Assembly: GCA_024692685.1 (NCBI GenBank)
Contig: JAILMJ010000044.1
Coordinates: 1 to 64,000, forward strand
Reading direction: 5' to 3'
DNA length: 64,000 nucleotides
Source: Clostridia bacterium
GTDB taxonomy: Bacteria > Bacillota > Clostridia > Oscillospirales > Acutalibacteraceae
The notes beneath the pieces were generated by a model. It did no database searches. It had not been told where the DNA came from and saw nothing but the letters and a program-made list of their open reading frames with translations. Within the stretch, counting starts at the first letter, position 1, and each line of letters opens with the position of its first letter. A program made the translations under genes and the position numbers. This document shows positions 8,371 to 18,214 of the stretch, one piece after another.

Positions 8371-9876
8371 ATGTCAGAAGAAAACAAGAATGTTCCCAAT
8401 AACGCCGTAGAGGCGCAGGATGTCAACTCCCTGCGACAGGTAAGGGTGGATAAACTCACCGCTCTTCAGCAGGCAGGCAACGACCCGTTTAAAATCACGC
8501 TTGCCGATCAAAGCATCCACACAGATGAAATCAAAGAAAGATTTGACGAGCTTGAAAACAGCGATGTCAGCGTCTGCGGCAGAATGATGAGCCGCAGAAT
8601 CATGGGCAAGGCAAGCTTTATGAACCTGAGCGACAGAAACGGGCTCATCCAGGGCTATGTCAGCCGTGACGACCTCGGTGACGATAACTACGCCGCTTTC
8701 AAGAAAATGGATATCGGCGACATTATCGAAATGAAGGGCTTCGTCTTTAAAACAAGAACGGGAGAAATCAGCATTCACGCAAAATCCATAAGGCTGCTCT
8801 CAAAGTCCCTTCTTCCCCTGCCGGAAAAATTCCACGGACTCACCGATACCGACACAAGATACAGAAAGAGATATCTCGACCTCATAGTAAACCCCGAAGT
8901 TAAAGATACGTTCTACAAGCGCTCAAAGATAATCAAGGAAATCAGGAATTATCTTGACGGGCAGGGATTCATCGAGGTTGAAACTCCTATGCTTGTCCCA
9001 AATGCCGGCGGCGCTGCCGCGCGTCCGTTCGAAACCCATTTCAATGCGCTGAATGAAGATGTCAAACTCCGCATTTCCCTTGAGCTCTATCTTAAACGCC
9101 TTATTGTCGGCGGTATGGAGAGGGTTTATGAAATAGGCAGGGTTTTCAGAAACGAAGGCGTTGATACAAGGCACAACCCCGAGTTCACCCTTATGGAGCT
9201 TTATCAGGCCTATACCGATTATCACGGTATGATGGACCTTACGGAAAACCTTTACAGACACCTTGCCAAAACGGTATTAGGCACCTTAAAAATCACCTAT
9301 AACGGTATTGAGATGGACCTTGAAAAGCCGTTTGAACGCCTGACAATGGTAGAAGCTGTTAAAAAATACTCCGGCGTTGACTGGAATGAAATAAAGGACC
9401 TCGACGCAGCCCGCAAGGCTGCCGATGAACACCATATCGAATATGAACAGCGCCACGGCAAGGGCGATATTCTCAATCTTTTCTTTGAGGAATTTGTTGA
9501 GGAGCATCTTATTCAGCCCGTGTTCATCATGGACCACCCCATTGAAATCTCCCCCCTCACAAAGAAAAAGCCGGACAATCCGGAATATGTTGAGAGATTT
9601 GAGTTCTTCATGAACGGCTGGGAGATGGCAAACGCCTACTCCGAACTCAATGATCCGATAGATCAGAGAGAACGTTTCAAAGCACAGGAGCTCCTGCTTT
9701 CGCAGGGAGACGAGGAAGCGAACACCACTGATGAGGACTTCCTTACTGCGCTTGAATACGGTATGCCTCCTACAGGCGGCATAGGTTTCGGAATTGACAG
9801 AATGTGTATGCTTCTGACTGATTCCCAGGCCATCAGAGACGTGCTTCTCTTCCCGACGATGAAGAGCCTCGAATGA
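8371..9876 (+). CDS. lysS: Lysyl-tRNA synthetase (class II)
   Basis: RYLDLIVNPEVKDTF, FRNEGVDTRHNPEFTLMELYQAY, GIGFGIDRMCMLLTDS. Confidence 0.96.
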   Translation: MSEENKNVPNNAVEAQDVNSLRQVRVDKLTALQQAGNDPFKITLADQSIHTDEIKERFDELENSDVSVCGRMMSRRIMGKASFMNLSDRNGLIQGYVSRDDLGDDNYAAFKKMDIGDIIEMKGFVFKTRTGEISIHAKSIRLLSKSLLPLPEKFHGLTDTDTRYRKRYLDLIVNPEVKDTFYKRSKIIKEIRNYLDGQGFIEVETPMLVPNAGGAAARPFETHFNALNEDVKLRISLELYLKRLIVGGMERVYEIGRVFRNEGVDTRHNPEFTLMELYQAYTDYHGMMDLTENLYRHLAKTVLGTLKITYNGIEMDLEKPFERLTMVEAVKKYSGVDWNEIKDLDAARKAADEHHIEYEQRHGKGDILNLFFEEFVEEHLIQPVFIMDHPIEISPLTKKKPDNPEYVERFEFFMNGWEMANAYSELNDPIDQRERFKAQELLLSQGDEEANTTDEDFLTALEYGMPPTGGIGFGIDRMCMLLTDSQAIRDVLLFPTMKSLE

Positions 9877-9877
9877 T

Positions 9878-10582
9878 ATGAAAGTATCGGTAGCTCTGGC
9901 TGCATATAACGGTGAAAAATACATAGGAGAACAACTCAGCTCCATTCTTTCTCAAATCGGGCAAAACGATGAAATAATAGTATCCGACGACAATCCGTCG
10001 GGCAATACGAAGGCCGCGATTGATTCCCTGGGCGACGGAAGAATCAAGTATTTTGAGGGACCCGCCCGCGGGGTTTGCGCAAACTTTGAATTTGCCCTGA
10101 GCAAATGCGGCGGAGATATCATCTTCCTGTGCGATCAGGACGATGTGTGGCTGCCGGACAAGGTCAAGGATGTTAAGGAAAAAATTAGCCTGGGCTATGA
10201 CCTCGTTTTGCACGATGCAAGCATTACGGATGAAAAGCTGAACATTGAAGCCCCTTCGTTTTTTGCCTTGCATAAATCAAACGCTTCACTTATCGGAAAC
10301 ATTATCAGGAATTCCTTTGTCGGCTGCTGTATGGCATTCACAAAGCAGGTTGCGCAAAGCGTTACTCCATTCCCCGGAGATTTGCCTATGCACGACTGGT
10401 GGATAGCTCTTGCGGCGATGAAAAAAGGCTTCCGGATTGCTCTGATAAACAAACCGCTGATTCTGTGGAGGCGTCATAGTGAAACCTTTACGGGCGGTAA
10501 AACCACACTTAAGCAGAAAATAACCTGGCGAATAAAAATAATCGGCTATCTTATTCCTTTGTGCCATGGAAAGGATCAGTGA
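9878..10582 (+). CDS. Glycosyltransferase family 2
   Basis: VSVALAAYNGEKYIGEQLSSILSQ..EIIVSDD..., FLCDQDDVWLPDK. Confidence 0.88.
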   Translation: MKVSVALAAYNGEKYIGEQLSSILSQIGQNDEIIVSDDNPSGNTKAAIDSLGDGRIKYFEGPARGVCANFEFALSKCGGDIIFLCDQDDVWLPDKVKDVKEKISLGYDLVLHDASITDEKLNIEAPSFFALHKSNASLIGNIIRNSFVGCCMAFTKQVAQSVTPFPGDLPMHDWWIALAAMKKGFRIALINKPLILWRRHSETFTGGKTTLKQKITWRIKIIGYLIPLCHGKDQ

Positions 10583-10585
10583 CAG

Positions 10586-11350
10586 ATGAATAAATCGGTA
10601 TCCGGTTGTATTGTCACATACAACAACATAAGGACCATCGGAAATGCCATAGGTACCCTTCTTGACAATACACCCAGCGACTTCCGACTCTTTGCGGTTG
10701 ACAACGGTTCAACAGACGGAACGGTGGAGTTTATCAGAGAACACTTCCCGGGTGTTACCCTGATTGAATCGAAAAAAAACATCGGCTTCGGCGCCGGACA
10801 TAACAGCATTATAGATAAACTTGATTCAGATTACCATGCTATTATTAATCCGGATATAATTCTGCGCGACGATGTTATCTCAAAAATGGTTGACTATATG
10901 GAGAAAAACAGAGACATAGGCATGCTCTCACCTGAGATCAGATTTCCCGACGGCAGGCCTCAGATTCTCGGAAAAAAGTTTCCCCTTCCCCAATATCTCA
11001 TCGCAAGCAGACTCAGAGGCAAAAAACCAGGCAGACTGCTCAGCGAATACGCTATGCTTGACTGCGACCTGACCGAACCGATGCCCATTCAGAATGCAAC
11101 GGGTTGCTTTATGTTTATACGTACTGAACTGTTCAGGCAGATCGGCGGATTTGACGAGAGATACTTTATGTATTTTGAGGACGTTGACCTCACAAAAAAG
11201 GTTAACCGGGTCAGCAAAGTCATCTATTATCCCGGGGCAACCGTTTATCACGAATGGGGCAGAGAATCCAAGAAAAATATGAAGCTTAAACTCGTTCAAT
11301 TGCAATCGATGATTAAATTTTATTCCAAATGGGGCATCAAAGACAAATGA
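10586..11350 (+). CDS. Glycosyltransferase family 2 (rhamnosyltransferase-like)
   Basis: SGCIVTYNNIRTIGNAIGTLLDN..FAVDNGSTDGTVEFI; IINPDIIL; ATGCFMFIRTELFRQIGGFDERYFMYFEDVDLTKKV. Confidence 0.9.
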   Translation: MNKSVSGCIVTYNNIRTIGNAIGTLLDNTPSDFRLFAVDNGSTDGTVEFIREHFPGVTLIESKKNIGFGAGHNSIIDKLDSDYHAIINPDIILRDDVISKMVDYMEKNRDIGMLSPEIRFPDGRPQILGKKFPLPQYLIASRLRGKKPGRLLSEYAMLDCDLTEPMPIQNATGCFMFIRTELFRQIGGFDERYFMYFEDVDLTKKVNRVSKVIYYPGATVYHEWGRESKKNMKLKLVQLQSMIKFYSKWGIKDK

Positions 11351-11368
11351 TGCCGTTAGGACGGATTT

Positions 11369-12181
11369 ATGATTAAGTACATCAGAAACTTTCATAAGTA
11401 CCGCAATCTTCTGTATGAAATAGTGAGGAAAAACATTAAGCTTCAATACAGGGATTCGGTTCTGGGTATTTTCTGGACTTTTTTGCAGCCGTTGATGACC
11501 ACCATTGTTCTTGTCTTCATCTTCGGCAATGTTTTCGGAAAATCAAACACAGGAGTTGTCAATTACCCGATTTACCTGCTCTGCGGCAGACTGCTCTATG
11601 AATTTTACTCACAGTCCACCAAAAGGGCGATGCGTTCCATCAGAAACAGCGCTTCAGTCATAAAGAAAGTTTATGTTCCGAAGTATGTATACCCCCTTGC
11701 GAACACCATATCAAACTTCGTGACATTTCTGATTTCCCTGACTGTACTGGTCTGTTTCATAATCTTTTTCTTTGTTACGGGCAAAAACCCGCCACACATA
11801 ACCGGTTATATTTTCCTCGCTCCCATTCCGGTGTTTATACTGTTCCTGCTGAGCATAGGAATCGGCTTAATCCTATGCACCCTTGACGTATTTTTTAAAG
11901 ATGTTGACTACCTGTACGAAGTCTTTTGCCTGCTCCTGTTTTATATGACTCCGATAGTATACAGAATGGATTCCCTTCACATTACAAACAAGGTGTTTTT
12001 CCTGATACTGAAGGCAAATCCGCTTTATTCAATTACCGAAATGTTCCGCTGCTGCGTGCTTTACGGGAGAATGATAGACATAAACCATCTTCTGTATTCC
12101 CTCGGTTTCTCTCTTCTGACAATTATCATAGGGCTTGCGGTATTTTACAGAAAACAGGATAAGTTTATTCTTCACATCTGA
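11369..12181 (+). CDS. Polysaccharide/teichoic acid ABC exporter permease (TagG/ABC-2 type)
   Basis: LYEIVRKNIKLQYRDSVLGIFWTFLQPLMTTIVLVFIFGNVFG; multiple hydrophobic segments. Confidence 0.9.
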   Translation: MIKYIRNFHKYRNLLYEIVRKNIKLQYRDSVLGIFWTFLQPLMTTIVLVFIFGNVFGKSNTGVVNYPIYLLCGRLLYEFYSQSTKRAMRSIRNSASVIKKVYVPKYVYPLANTISNFVTFLISLTVLVCFIIFFFVTGKNPPHITGYIFLAPIPVFILFLLSIGIGLILCTLDVFFKDVDYLYEVFCLLLFYMTPIVYRMDSLHITNKVFFLILKANPLYSITEMFRCCVLYGRMIDINHLLYSLGFSLLTIIIGLAVFYRKQDKFILHI

Positions 12182-12212
12182 TTGATACCGCCTAAAGGAA
12201 GGATATATCTTT

Positions 12213-12956
12213 ATGGGTAAACCTGCCATTGTTGTCGAAAACATGAGCATGATGTTCAACCTGAACAAGGAAAAAGTAGACAACCTTAAAGAATATTTCA
12301 TAAAATTTGTCACCAACAAACTCCATTTCACGGAGTTCTGGGCTTTGCAGGATATCAACCTGACCGTTGAAAAGGGTGACAGAGTAGGTATTCTCGGGCT
12401 TAACGGTGCGGGAAAATCAACCCTGCTCAAAGTTATTGCCGGAGTTCTTAAACCGACAAAGGGCACGGTAAAAGTCACCGGTGTAATCGCCCCGATGATT
12501 GAACTCGGTGCAGGCTTTGACCTGAACTACTCCGGAAAAGAGAATATCTATCTCTACGGTGCAACAATGGGATATTCGAGAAAATTCATAGATAAAAAAT
12601 TTGATGAAATCGTTGAGTTTTCAGAACTTAAAGAATTTATAAATGTTCCCGTCAAGAATTATTCATCCGGTATGCGCGCCAGGCTCGGCTTCGCAATTGC
12701 AAGTGCGGTTGAGCCTGAAATACTCATTCTCGATGAAGTTCTTTCGGTCGGTGACGCCAAATTCCGTAAAAAGAGCGAAAACAAAATAATGTCTATGTTT
12801 GACAAGGGCGTAACCGTTCTTTTTGTATCGCATTCCGTTGAACAGGTTCTGAGTATATGCAACAAAGCCATCATTCTCGACCACGGCAAAATCATTGCCC
12901 AAGGCGATGCAGAGACAATATGCGAACAATATAACGAAATGGTAAAGGGGAAATAA
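12213..12956 (+). CDS. Polysaccharide/teichoic acid ABC exporter ATP-binding protein (TagH-like)
   Basis: GILGLNGAGKSTLLKVIAG, YSSGMRARLGFAIA, EILILDEVLSVGD. Confidence 0.92.
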   Translation: MGKPAIVVENMSMMFNLNKEKVDNLKEYFIKFVTNKLHFTEFWALQDINLTVEKGDRVGILGLNGAGKSTLLKVIAGVLKPTKGTVKVTGVIAPMIELGAGFDLNYSGKENIYLYGATMGYSRKFIDKKFDEIVEFSELKEFINVPVKNYSSGMRARLGFAIASAVEPEILILDEVLSVGDAKFRKKSENKIMSMFDKGVTVLFVSHSVEQVLSICNKAIILDHGKIIAQGDAETICEQYNEMVKGK

Positions 12957-12959
12957 TAT

Positions 12960-13676
12960 ATGGTATTTGCTGCTGTTCTTGCCGGCGGTAAAGGAGTCCG
13001 TATGGGCAACACCGACACACCGAAACAGTATTTTGAGCTCGGCGGAAAACCGGTTATAATTCATACAGTTGAAAAGTTTTTTCTGAATGACAGAATAGAT
13101 GAGATAATTGTGCTTTGCCCGAAGCAGTGGGTTGCTCACACAAAGGATCTCATTGACAAATACATTCCCGACGGGAAAAAAGTTTCAGTAATTGAAGGAG
13201 GCGTTTCAAGAAACGGCACTCTTGAAAACGCCATCGAATTCATAGAGAACAACTTTGAAACAGACGAAGATACGGTAATTGTTACTCACGATGCAGTACG
13301 CCCCTTCCTGACTCACAGGATAATAGTCGAAAATGTGGATGCCGCTCTCAAATACGGAGCAGCCGATACCGTCATTCCCGCTACCGACACTATCGTTGAA
13401 AGCGCGGACGGCAGTATTATCTCTTCGATTCCCGAAAGAAAACTTATGTATCAGGGTCAGACTCCGCAGTCTTTCCGCCTGAAAGAACTTGAAAAAACTC
13501 TTGCCTCTCTCACAGAAGAAGAAAAGGGAGTTCTCACCGATGCATGCAAAATTTTCACCATTAAAAATAAGCCGGTCTATATGGTTGACGGCGAAGTCTT
13601 TAATATCAAAATAACTTATCCGTACGATCTCAAGGTCGCAGAGACTCTTCTGAAAGGTAAAGATACAGATGCTTAA
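12960..13676 (+). CDS. tarI: D-ribitol-5-phosphate cytidylyltransferase (TarI; IspD family)
   Basis: FAAVLAGGKGVRMGNTDTPKQYFELGGKPVIIHTVEKF; immediately followed by a TarJ-type gene. Confidence 0.85.
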   Translation: MVFAAVLAGGKGVRMGNTDTPKQYFELGGKPVIIHTVEKFFLNDRIDEIIVLCPKQWVAHTKDLIDKYIPDGKKVSVIEGGVSRNGTLENAIEFIENNFETDEDTVIVTHDAVRPFLTHRIIVENVDAALKYGAADTVIPATDTIVESADGSIISSIPERKLMYQGQTPQSFRLKELEKTLASLTEEEKGVLTDACKIFTIKNKPVYMVDGEVFNIKITYPYDLKVAETLLKGKDTDA

Positions 13677-14691
13677 TCAGGTTTACAGACTGGTCAAACC
13701 GGGTATTATCGATGTAGCCTGTACAGTGCCGGACATAAAAAGAAGCACCATCCTCAGGCCTCTGTATATGTCAATCTGCAAGGCGGATCAGAGATATTAC
13801 CTTGGCAACAGAAGCAAAGAGGCGCTTGAAGCAAAACTGCCTATGGCACTCATCCACGAGTGCGTTGCAAAAGTTATATTTGACCCCACCGGCAAATTCG
13901 ACAAAGGCGAAATAGTTGTACCCGTGCCCAACACACCGACTCAGGATGACGATGTCATAGCTGAGAATTACAGGCGTACAAGTCATTTCTGCTCCAGCGG
14001 ATATGACGGCTTTTTAAGAGACTATATTGATATTGACAGCGGCAGGCTTGTTCGTGTGCCTCAGTCGCTCAATCTGAAAATCGCTTCATTTACAGAACTG
14101 ATCAGCGTTGCCGTTCATGCAATAACAAGATTTGCCAGGTTTTCACATGCAAGAAAAGATGCTGTCGGTATCTGGGGAGACGGAAACGTTGGCTTCATAA
14201 CGGCGCTGATGTTCAAAGCCATGTACCCGGACACTAAGCTCTATATATTCGGCACAGTTTATGAAAAGCTCGGTTATTTCACATTTGCAGACGGGACTTT
14301 CCATGTCGACAGGATTCCCGCGGATCTCTGCATTGACCACGCTTTTGAATGCGTAGGCGGAGAGGCGTCAAGATTTGCTATTGCGCAAATAATAGACCAT
14401 ATAAACCCCGAGGGTTGCATAGGTCTTATGGGCGTCAGCGAGAATTTCATAGGTATCAACACCAGAATGGTACTCGAAAAAGGGCTTTGTGTTTTCGGCT
14501 CAAGCCGAAGCGGAGTTGCCGATTTCGAGAAAACCCTGAAAATTCTCGGCACCAATCCGAAAATACCCGCTTACCTTGAAAACCTGGTGGGCGAGGTTAT
14601 TGACATTCGAACCATCGAAGACATACACAGGGCATTTTCTTCCGACATAAGCCGTAACTTCGGAAAAACAGTATTGAAGTGGGAGAAATAA
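13669..14691 (+). CDS. tarJ: Ribulose-5-phosphate reductase (TarJ-like, MDR alcohol dehydrogenase fold)
   Basis: MLNQVYRLVKPGIIDVACTVPDI..LRPLYMSICKADQRYYLGNR..LPMALIHECVAKVI; overlaps tarI. Confidence 0.85.
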   Translation: MLNQVYRLVKPGIIDVACTVPDIKRSTILRPLYMSICKADQRYYLGNRSKEALEAKLPMALIHECVAKVIFDPTGKFDKGEIVVPVPNTPTQDDDVIAENYRRTSHFCSSGYDGFLRDYIDIDSGRLVRVPQSLNLKIASFTELISVAVHAITRFARFSHARKDAVGIWGDGNVGFITALMFKAMYPDTKLYIFGTVYEKLGYFTFADGTFHVDRIPADLCIDHAFECVGGEASRFAIAQIIDHINPEGCIGLMGVSENFIGINTRMVLEKGLCVFGSSRSGVADFEKTLKILGTNPKIPAYLENLVGEVIDIRTIEDIHRAFSSDISRNFGKTVLKWEK

Positions 14692-14695
14692 TCAG

Positions 14696-15982
14696 ATGGA
14701 ATGCAAGTTTTCCGTTATTGTTCCCGCATATAACAGTGAAACCACTTTAAAAGAAACTCTGGATTGTCTGATAAACCAGACCATCGGTGATGAAATCGAG
14801 ATTGTCGTTGTCAATGACGGCTCAACTGACGCAACGGAGAGAATCATAAACGAATATGCGGGCAGATACCCCGCAATAGTACCTATAAGCCGGGAAAACC
14901 GGGGCGTATCTTCAGCGAGAAATACCGGGCTTGAAATTGCAAAGGGAAAATATTGCATCTTTCTTGACTCAGATGACCTTATAAGTGAAAATGCCTGTGA
15001 AGCACTGTTTTCCGCAATGGAAGAAAGAAAAGCGGATCTTGCAGTTCTCAGACTTGCGCAATTCGGCTTTACGGGCAAAAGTTACAATCCGGTTGCGGAT
15101 GAACTTGCAGCGGAAAAAAATATTGACTGTTTTGACAAACGTCTGTTGTGGAGTTTTCTCCTGTGCAACAAATGCTTCAGAACCTCTTTGCTGAGGGAAA
15201 ACAATATGCGGTTTATGCCCGCCTCTTACGGTGAGGATGCCGCTTTCATAATGTCTTTCATAATGAAGGCAAAGCCTGTAATCACAGGAGTCAGCGAAGC
15301 AAGCGCTTTCTACCGCCGAACCGATCCCTCAGTTTTCCGCTCGGCGACCTTCAACATAAAGCCTGAGAAAATCCGTGATTATTTTGATTCTATGGATACT
15401 GTCTTATCCTGCGTCACTGAAGGATTGAATGACAGCAGTTCTGCGGATAAGGAAAAAGACGGATATCTTGCGGAGCTTTATTACAGAAACACACAGACAA
15501 TTCTGAATGAATTCTACCGTCAGCTATGGCGGCTCGACGATTTCTCCCTGAGTATGCTTGAGAAGAAATACCGGGAGTATAAAGGCCATATACCGCAGGA
15601 CTATAAAGGTTATGTTTCATCCCTTAACGCCGATATCGGAGAACCTGTTTTTTCGCGCCGATACGTAGCCGAACGCCCGTTCATCAGCATTAAAATAAAA
15701 GATAACGCCGATATTCTTTTCCGCTCCCTTTATTGTCAGACTATGCCGAGATTTGAGATATTATGCAAAAATCCCGGCTTCGGGGAAAGCTATGAAAATA
15801 TAAATACCGGTAAAGCAAAATCCGGTTTCAGAGTTTCTTTCAGAAAAAACAAGGCTGTTGATCCGAGACTGCTGAGAATAATGATTCTGCTGAAAAATTC
15901 ACGAAAAACGGCGTTTCTTCCTCCCGTGGTTATAAAGCACTGCGCCTATGCAGTTTTAAAATTAAAGGAATTAAAACAGTGA
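14696..15982 (+). CDS. Glycosyltransferase family 2 with C-terminal extension
   Basis: FSVIVPAYNSETTLKETLDCLINQTIGDEIEIVVVNDGSTDATERI; SARNTGLEIAKGKYCIFLDSDD. Confidence 0.88.
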   Translation: MECKFSVIVPAYNSETTLKETLDCLINQTIGDEIEIVVVNDGSTDATERIINEYAGRYPAIVPISRENRGVSSARNTGLEIAKGKYCIFLDSDDLISENACEALFSAMEERKADLAVLRLAQFGFTGKSYNPVADELAAEKNIDCFDKRLLWSFLLCNKCFRTSLLRENNMRFMPASYGEDAAFIMSFIMKAKPVITGVSEASAFYRRTDPSVFRSATFNIKPEKIRDYFDSMDTVLSCVTEGLNDSSSADKEKDGYLAELYYRNTQTILNEFYRQLWRLDDFSLSMLEKKYREYKGHIPQDYKGYVSSLNADIGEPVFSRRYVAERPFISIKIKDNADILFRSLYCQTMPRFEILCKNPGFGESYENINTGKAKSGFRVSFRKNKAVDPRLLRIMILLKNSRKTAFLPPVVIKHCAYAVLKLKELKQ

Positions 15983-17106
15983 TGAAAAAGCTCTTTTATT
16001 CTTTATTCGGATTCTTTTTCCGAATCTGCCGCAGTTTTCCTGTCAGAAGAAACAGAGTTTCCCTGGTTTCCCCTCACAAGGGCGGGAATCATGACTCTCT
16101 GATGGAGATATGCGATTATCTGAATAGCAAAGGCGGATTTGAGATAATTTTTATTTCCTCATCTCAGCTTGACTTTGACAGCAGGCATATCTTAGCAAGC
16201 ATCGGGCAGATTTTTAATTTTTTCATAATGAAGGCTATGATGCTTGCGACTTCGGAATATGTCTTCCTTAACGACAATTTTATGCCTATGGCAAACCTCA
16301 GATTCTCTGAGCAAACGGTTGTTACCCAGCTCTGGCACGCCGAAGGAGCGTTTAAGAAGTTCGGACTTATGACCGATTTGCCGGAAGATATACGCACACG
16401 CCAGCAGCAATGCAGTGACCGCCTCACCTATGTTATTTGCTCATCAAAAAATGTTGTGCCGGTTTATTCAAAAGCCTTCGGTGTGCTTGAAAAGCAAGTG
16501 CTTCCGCTTGGCTCTGCGAGAGTTGATTATCTCCTCAGGGAGCATAACACTGACGCTCTGCGTCATGAGCTCGAATTCAGGCACCCCGGATGCGTAGGCA
16601 AGAAGCTCATTCTTTACGCTCCGACTTTCAGGGATGATCCCTATGATGACAGGGAAATACTTTCCCATATATCCCCCGGCCTGTTCAGCAAGGAACTCGG
16701 CAATGAATATGCCCTTCTTGTAAAACTTCATCCCCAGGTCCATAACGGCGGCACACCCGAAAGCGCAATAGATGTTACGAACTATGATATAGCTGATTTA
16801 ACGCTTCTCTGCGACCTTCTGATAACTGACTACTCATCAGTATGTATGAACTTTGCCCTACTCAACAAGCCCTGCATTTTTTTTGCATTTGACCTTGACA
16901 AATATGAGCGTGAGCGTTCATTCTGCTTCGGGTATGAGGACTACGTTCCCGGCCCGATAGTCAAAAACTTTGACGAACTGATTGAGGCAATAAAAAATCC
17001 CCAAACCGCAGACAATATGCAACGGTTCAGGGAATTTAACTTTGATTATTTTGACTGTGACAATACAAAGAGAATAGTTGAACGTATCATTTCAGCCAAT
17101 CCATAA
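15979..17106 (+). CDS. CDP-glycerol glycerophosphotransferase family protein
   Basis: VTQLWHAEGAFKKFG, LILYAPTFRDD, KLHPQV, LLITDYSSVCMNFALLNKPCIFF. Confidence 0.87.
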   Translation: MMKKLFYSLFGFFFRICRSFPVRRNRVSLVSPHKGGNHDSLMEICDYLNSKGGFEIIFISSSQLDFDSRHILASIGQIFNFFIMKAMMLATSEYVFLNDNFMPMANLRFSEQTVVTQLWHAEGAFKKFGLMTDLPEDIRTRQQQCSDRLTYVICSSKNVVPVYSKAFGVLEKQVLPLGSARVDYLLREHNTDALRHELEFRHPGCVGKKLILYAPTFRDDPYDDREILSHISPGLFSKELGNEYALLVKLHPQVHNGGTPESAIDVTNYDIADLTLLCDLLITDYSSVCMNFALLNKPCIFFAFDLDKYERERSFCFGYEDYVPGPIVKNFDELIEAIKNPQTADNMQRFREFNFDYFDCDNTKRIVERIISANP

Positions 17107-18205
17107 TGACAGCTTTTATCTTTTCGGTTGAATGACCGTCACATGCGCTTAACTGCTCATTGCGGAATCTTTCGATTCTGTCAACGGGCGGTTCTTTTTC
17201 TGCCCTGCGCATCGCATCGGGAAGCATACAGGCATTGTCAATCATCTCACCGGGAAGGTCATCCGGAAAGTTAAGATAAAAACTGCGCTCATACACTTTA
17301 TAATCCGGGCAATAGAATACTACGGGAACTCCCATGAGAACCGCATCGTGAACGGTTGAAGAATAATCAGTTATGAGCACCGACGCGCCCGCAACAAGCG
17401 AAACGGTTGATTCTTCCGTCATATCGGTTATGTTCTCGTATTCACCCTTTACTAACTCATAATTGATAATCGGATGACGGCTGACAATAAACACTTCGTC
17501 TTCCTCCAGAGAGTCGCTGAGCGCCTGCCAGTCGATACCCGGGTCAAACTCAATTACAGTTCCGTCTTTTTCACGGAAAGTAGGGCAATACAGATAGATC
17601 CTTTTTCCTTCCAGCTCCGGATGACGGGAAAAGAACTCTTTTTTTATTGTTTCACTTTGATTTACTTCTTTATCGGTCTTTGGCAGACCGACCGGGAGAC
17701 AAATCTCTTCACTGACTCCGAAGGCGCCGGCAAAATACCTGCGGCACATCTCTGAAGTAACTGCAACGGCAGAGTAAGCGGAATGGGTCCTGATTTCCTG
17801 CTCACGTGTCAATTTTGAAGGAGCGTCAAGCCCGAAGCGTTTAAAAGCGCCGCATCCATGCCATATCTGGAACATTCTCTGCTTTTTTCTCAGCCGCATA
17901 ATGCGCATATACCTGCAATAATCGTCGGTTACAATAACTCTGCTTGTGCTGAGCATAAAGCAAGCTTTTAATTGAGTCATCAGCGGGTGAGGCAGTTTTT
18001 TCGTGAAAAATATTTTGTCACAGTCCAAAGCATCATAGAGGGTTTTACTGTTATCCAGCAATTTGTCGTCGCTGCGGATTGAGTAAAACAGAACCCTGTT
18101 TTTTAAAGGGAAAAGCGAGAAAAAGAAGATGCATATCTTAAAAAAACAGTTTATCAATGCAAGCCTGAATTTTAAAGGCAGCATCTTCTTAAGCAGTTTT
18201 TTCAT
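17087..18205 (-). CDS. CDP-glycerol glycerophosphotransferase family protein
   Basis: FQIWHGCGAFKRFGLDAPSK, RIYLYCPTFREKDG, VSRHPII, VLITDYSSTVHDAVLMGVPVVFYCPDY. Confidence 0.87.
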   Translation of the reverse strand: MKKLLKKMLPLKFRLALINCFFKICIFFFSLFPLKNRVLFYSIRSDDKLLDNSKTLYDALDCDKIFFTKKLPHPLMTQLKACFMLSTSRVIVTDDYCRYMRIMRLRKKQRMFQIWHGCGAFKRFGLDAPSKLTREQEIRTHSAYSAVAVTSEMCRRYFAGAFGVSEEICLPVGLPKTDKEVNQSETIKKEFFSRHPELEGKRIYLYCPTFREKDGTVIEFDPGIDWQALSDSLEEDEVFIVSRHPIINYELVKGEYENITDMTEESTVSLVAGASVLITDYSSTVHDAVLMGVPVVFYCPDYKVYERSFYLNFPDDLPGEMIDNACMLPDAMRRAEKEPPVDRIERFRNEQLSACDGHSTEKIKAVIMDWLK

Positions 18206-18214
18206 AAACCCGTT

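Noticed and set aside
9286-9945. 219-aa ORF antisense to lysS
   Set aside because: Shadow ORF of a conserved synthetase, no independent support.
12960-13676. Calling this gene ispD (isoprenoid pathway)
   Set aside because: Same fold family, but immediate overlap with a TarJ-type reductase and the surrounding teichoic acid genes favour TarI.
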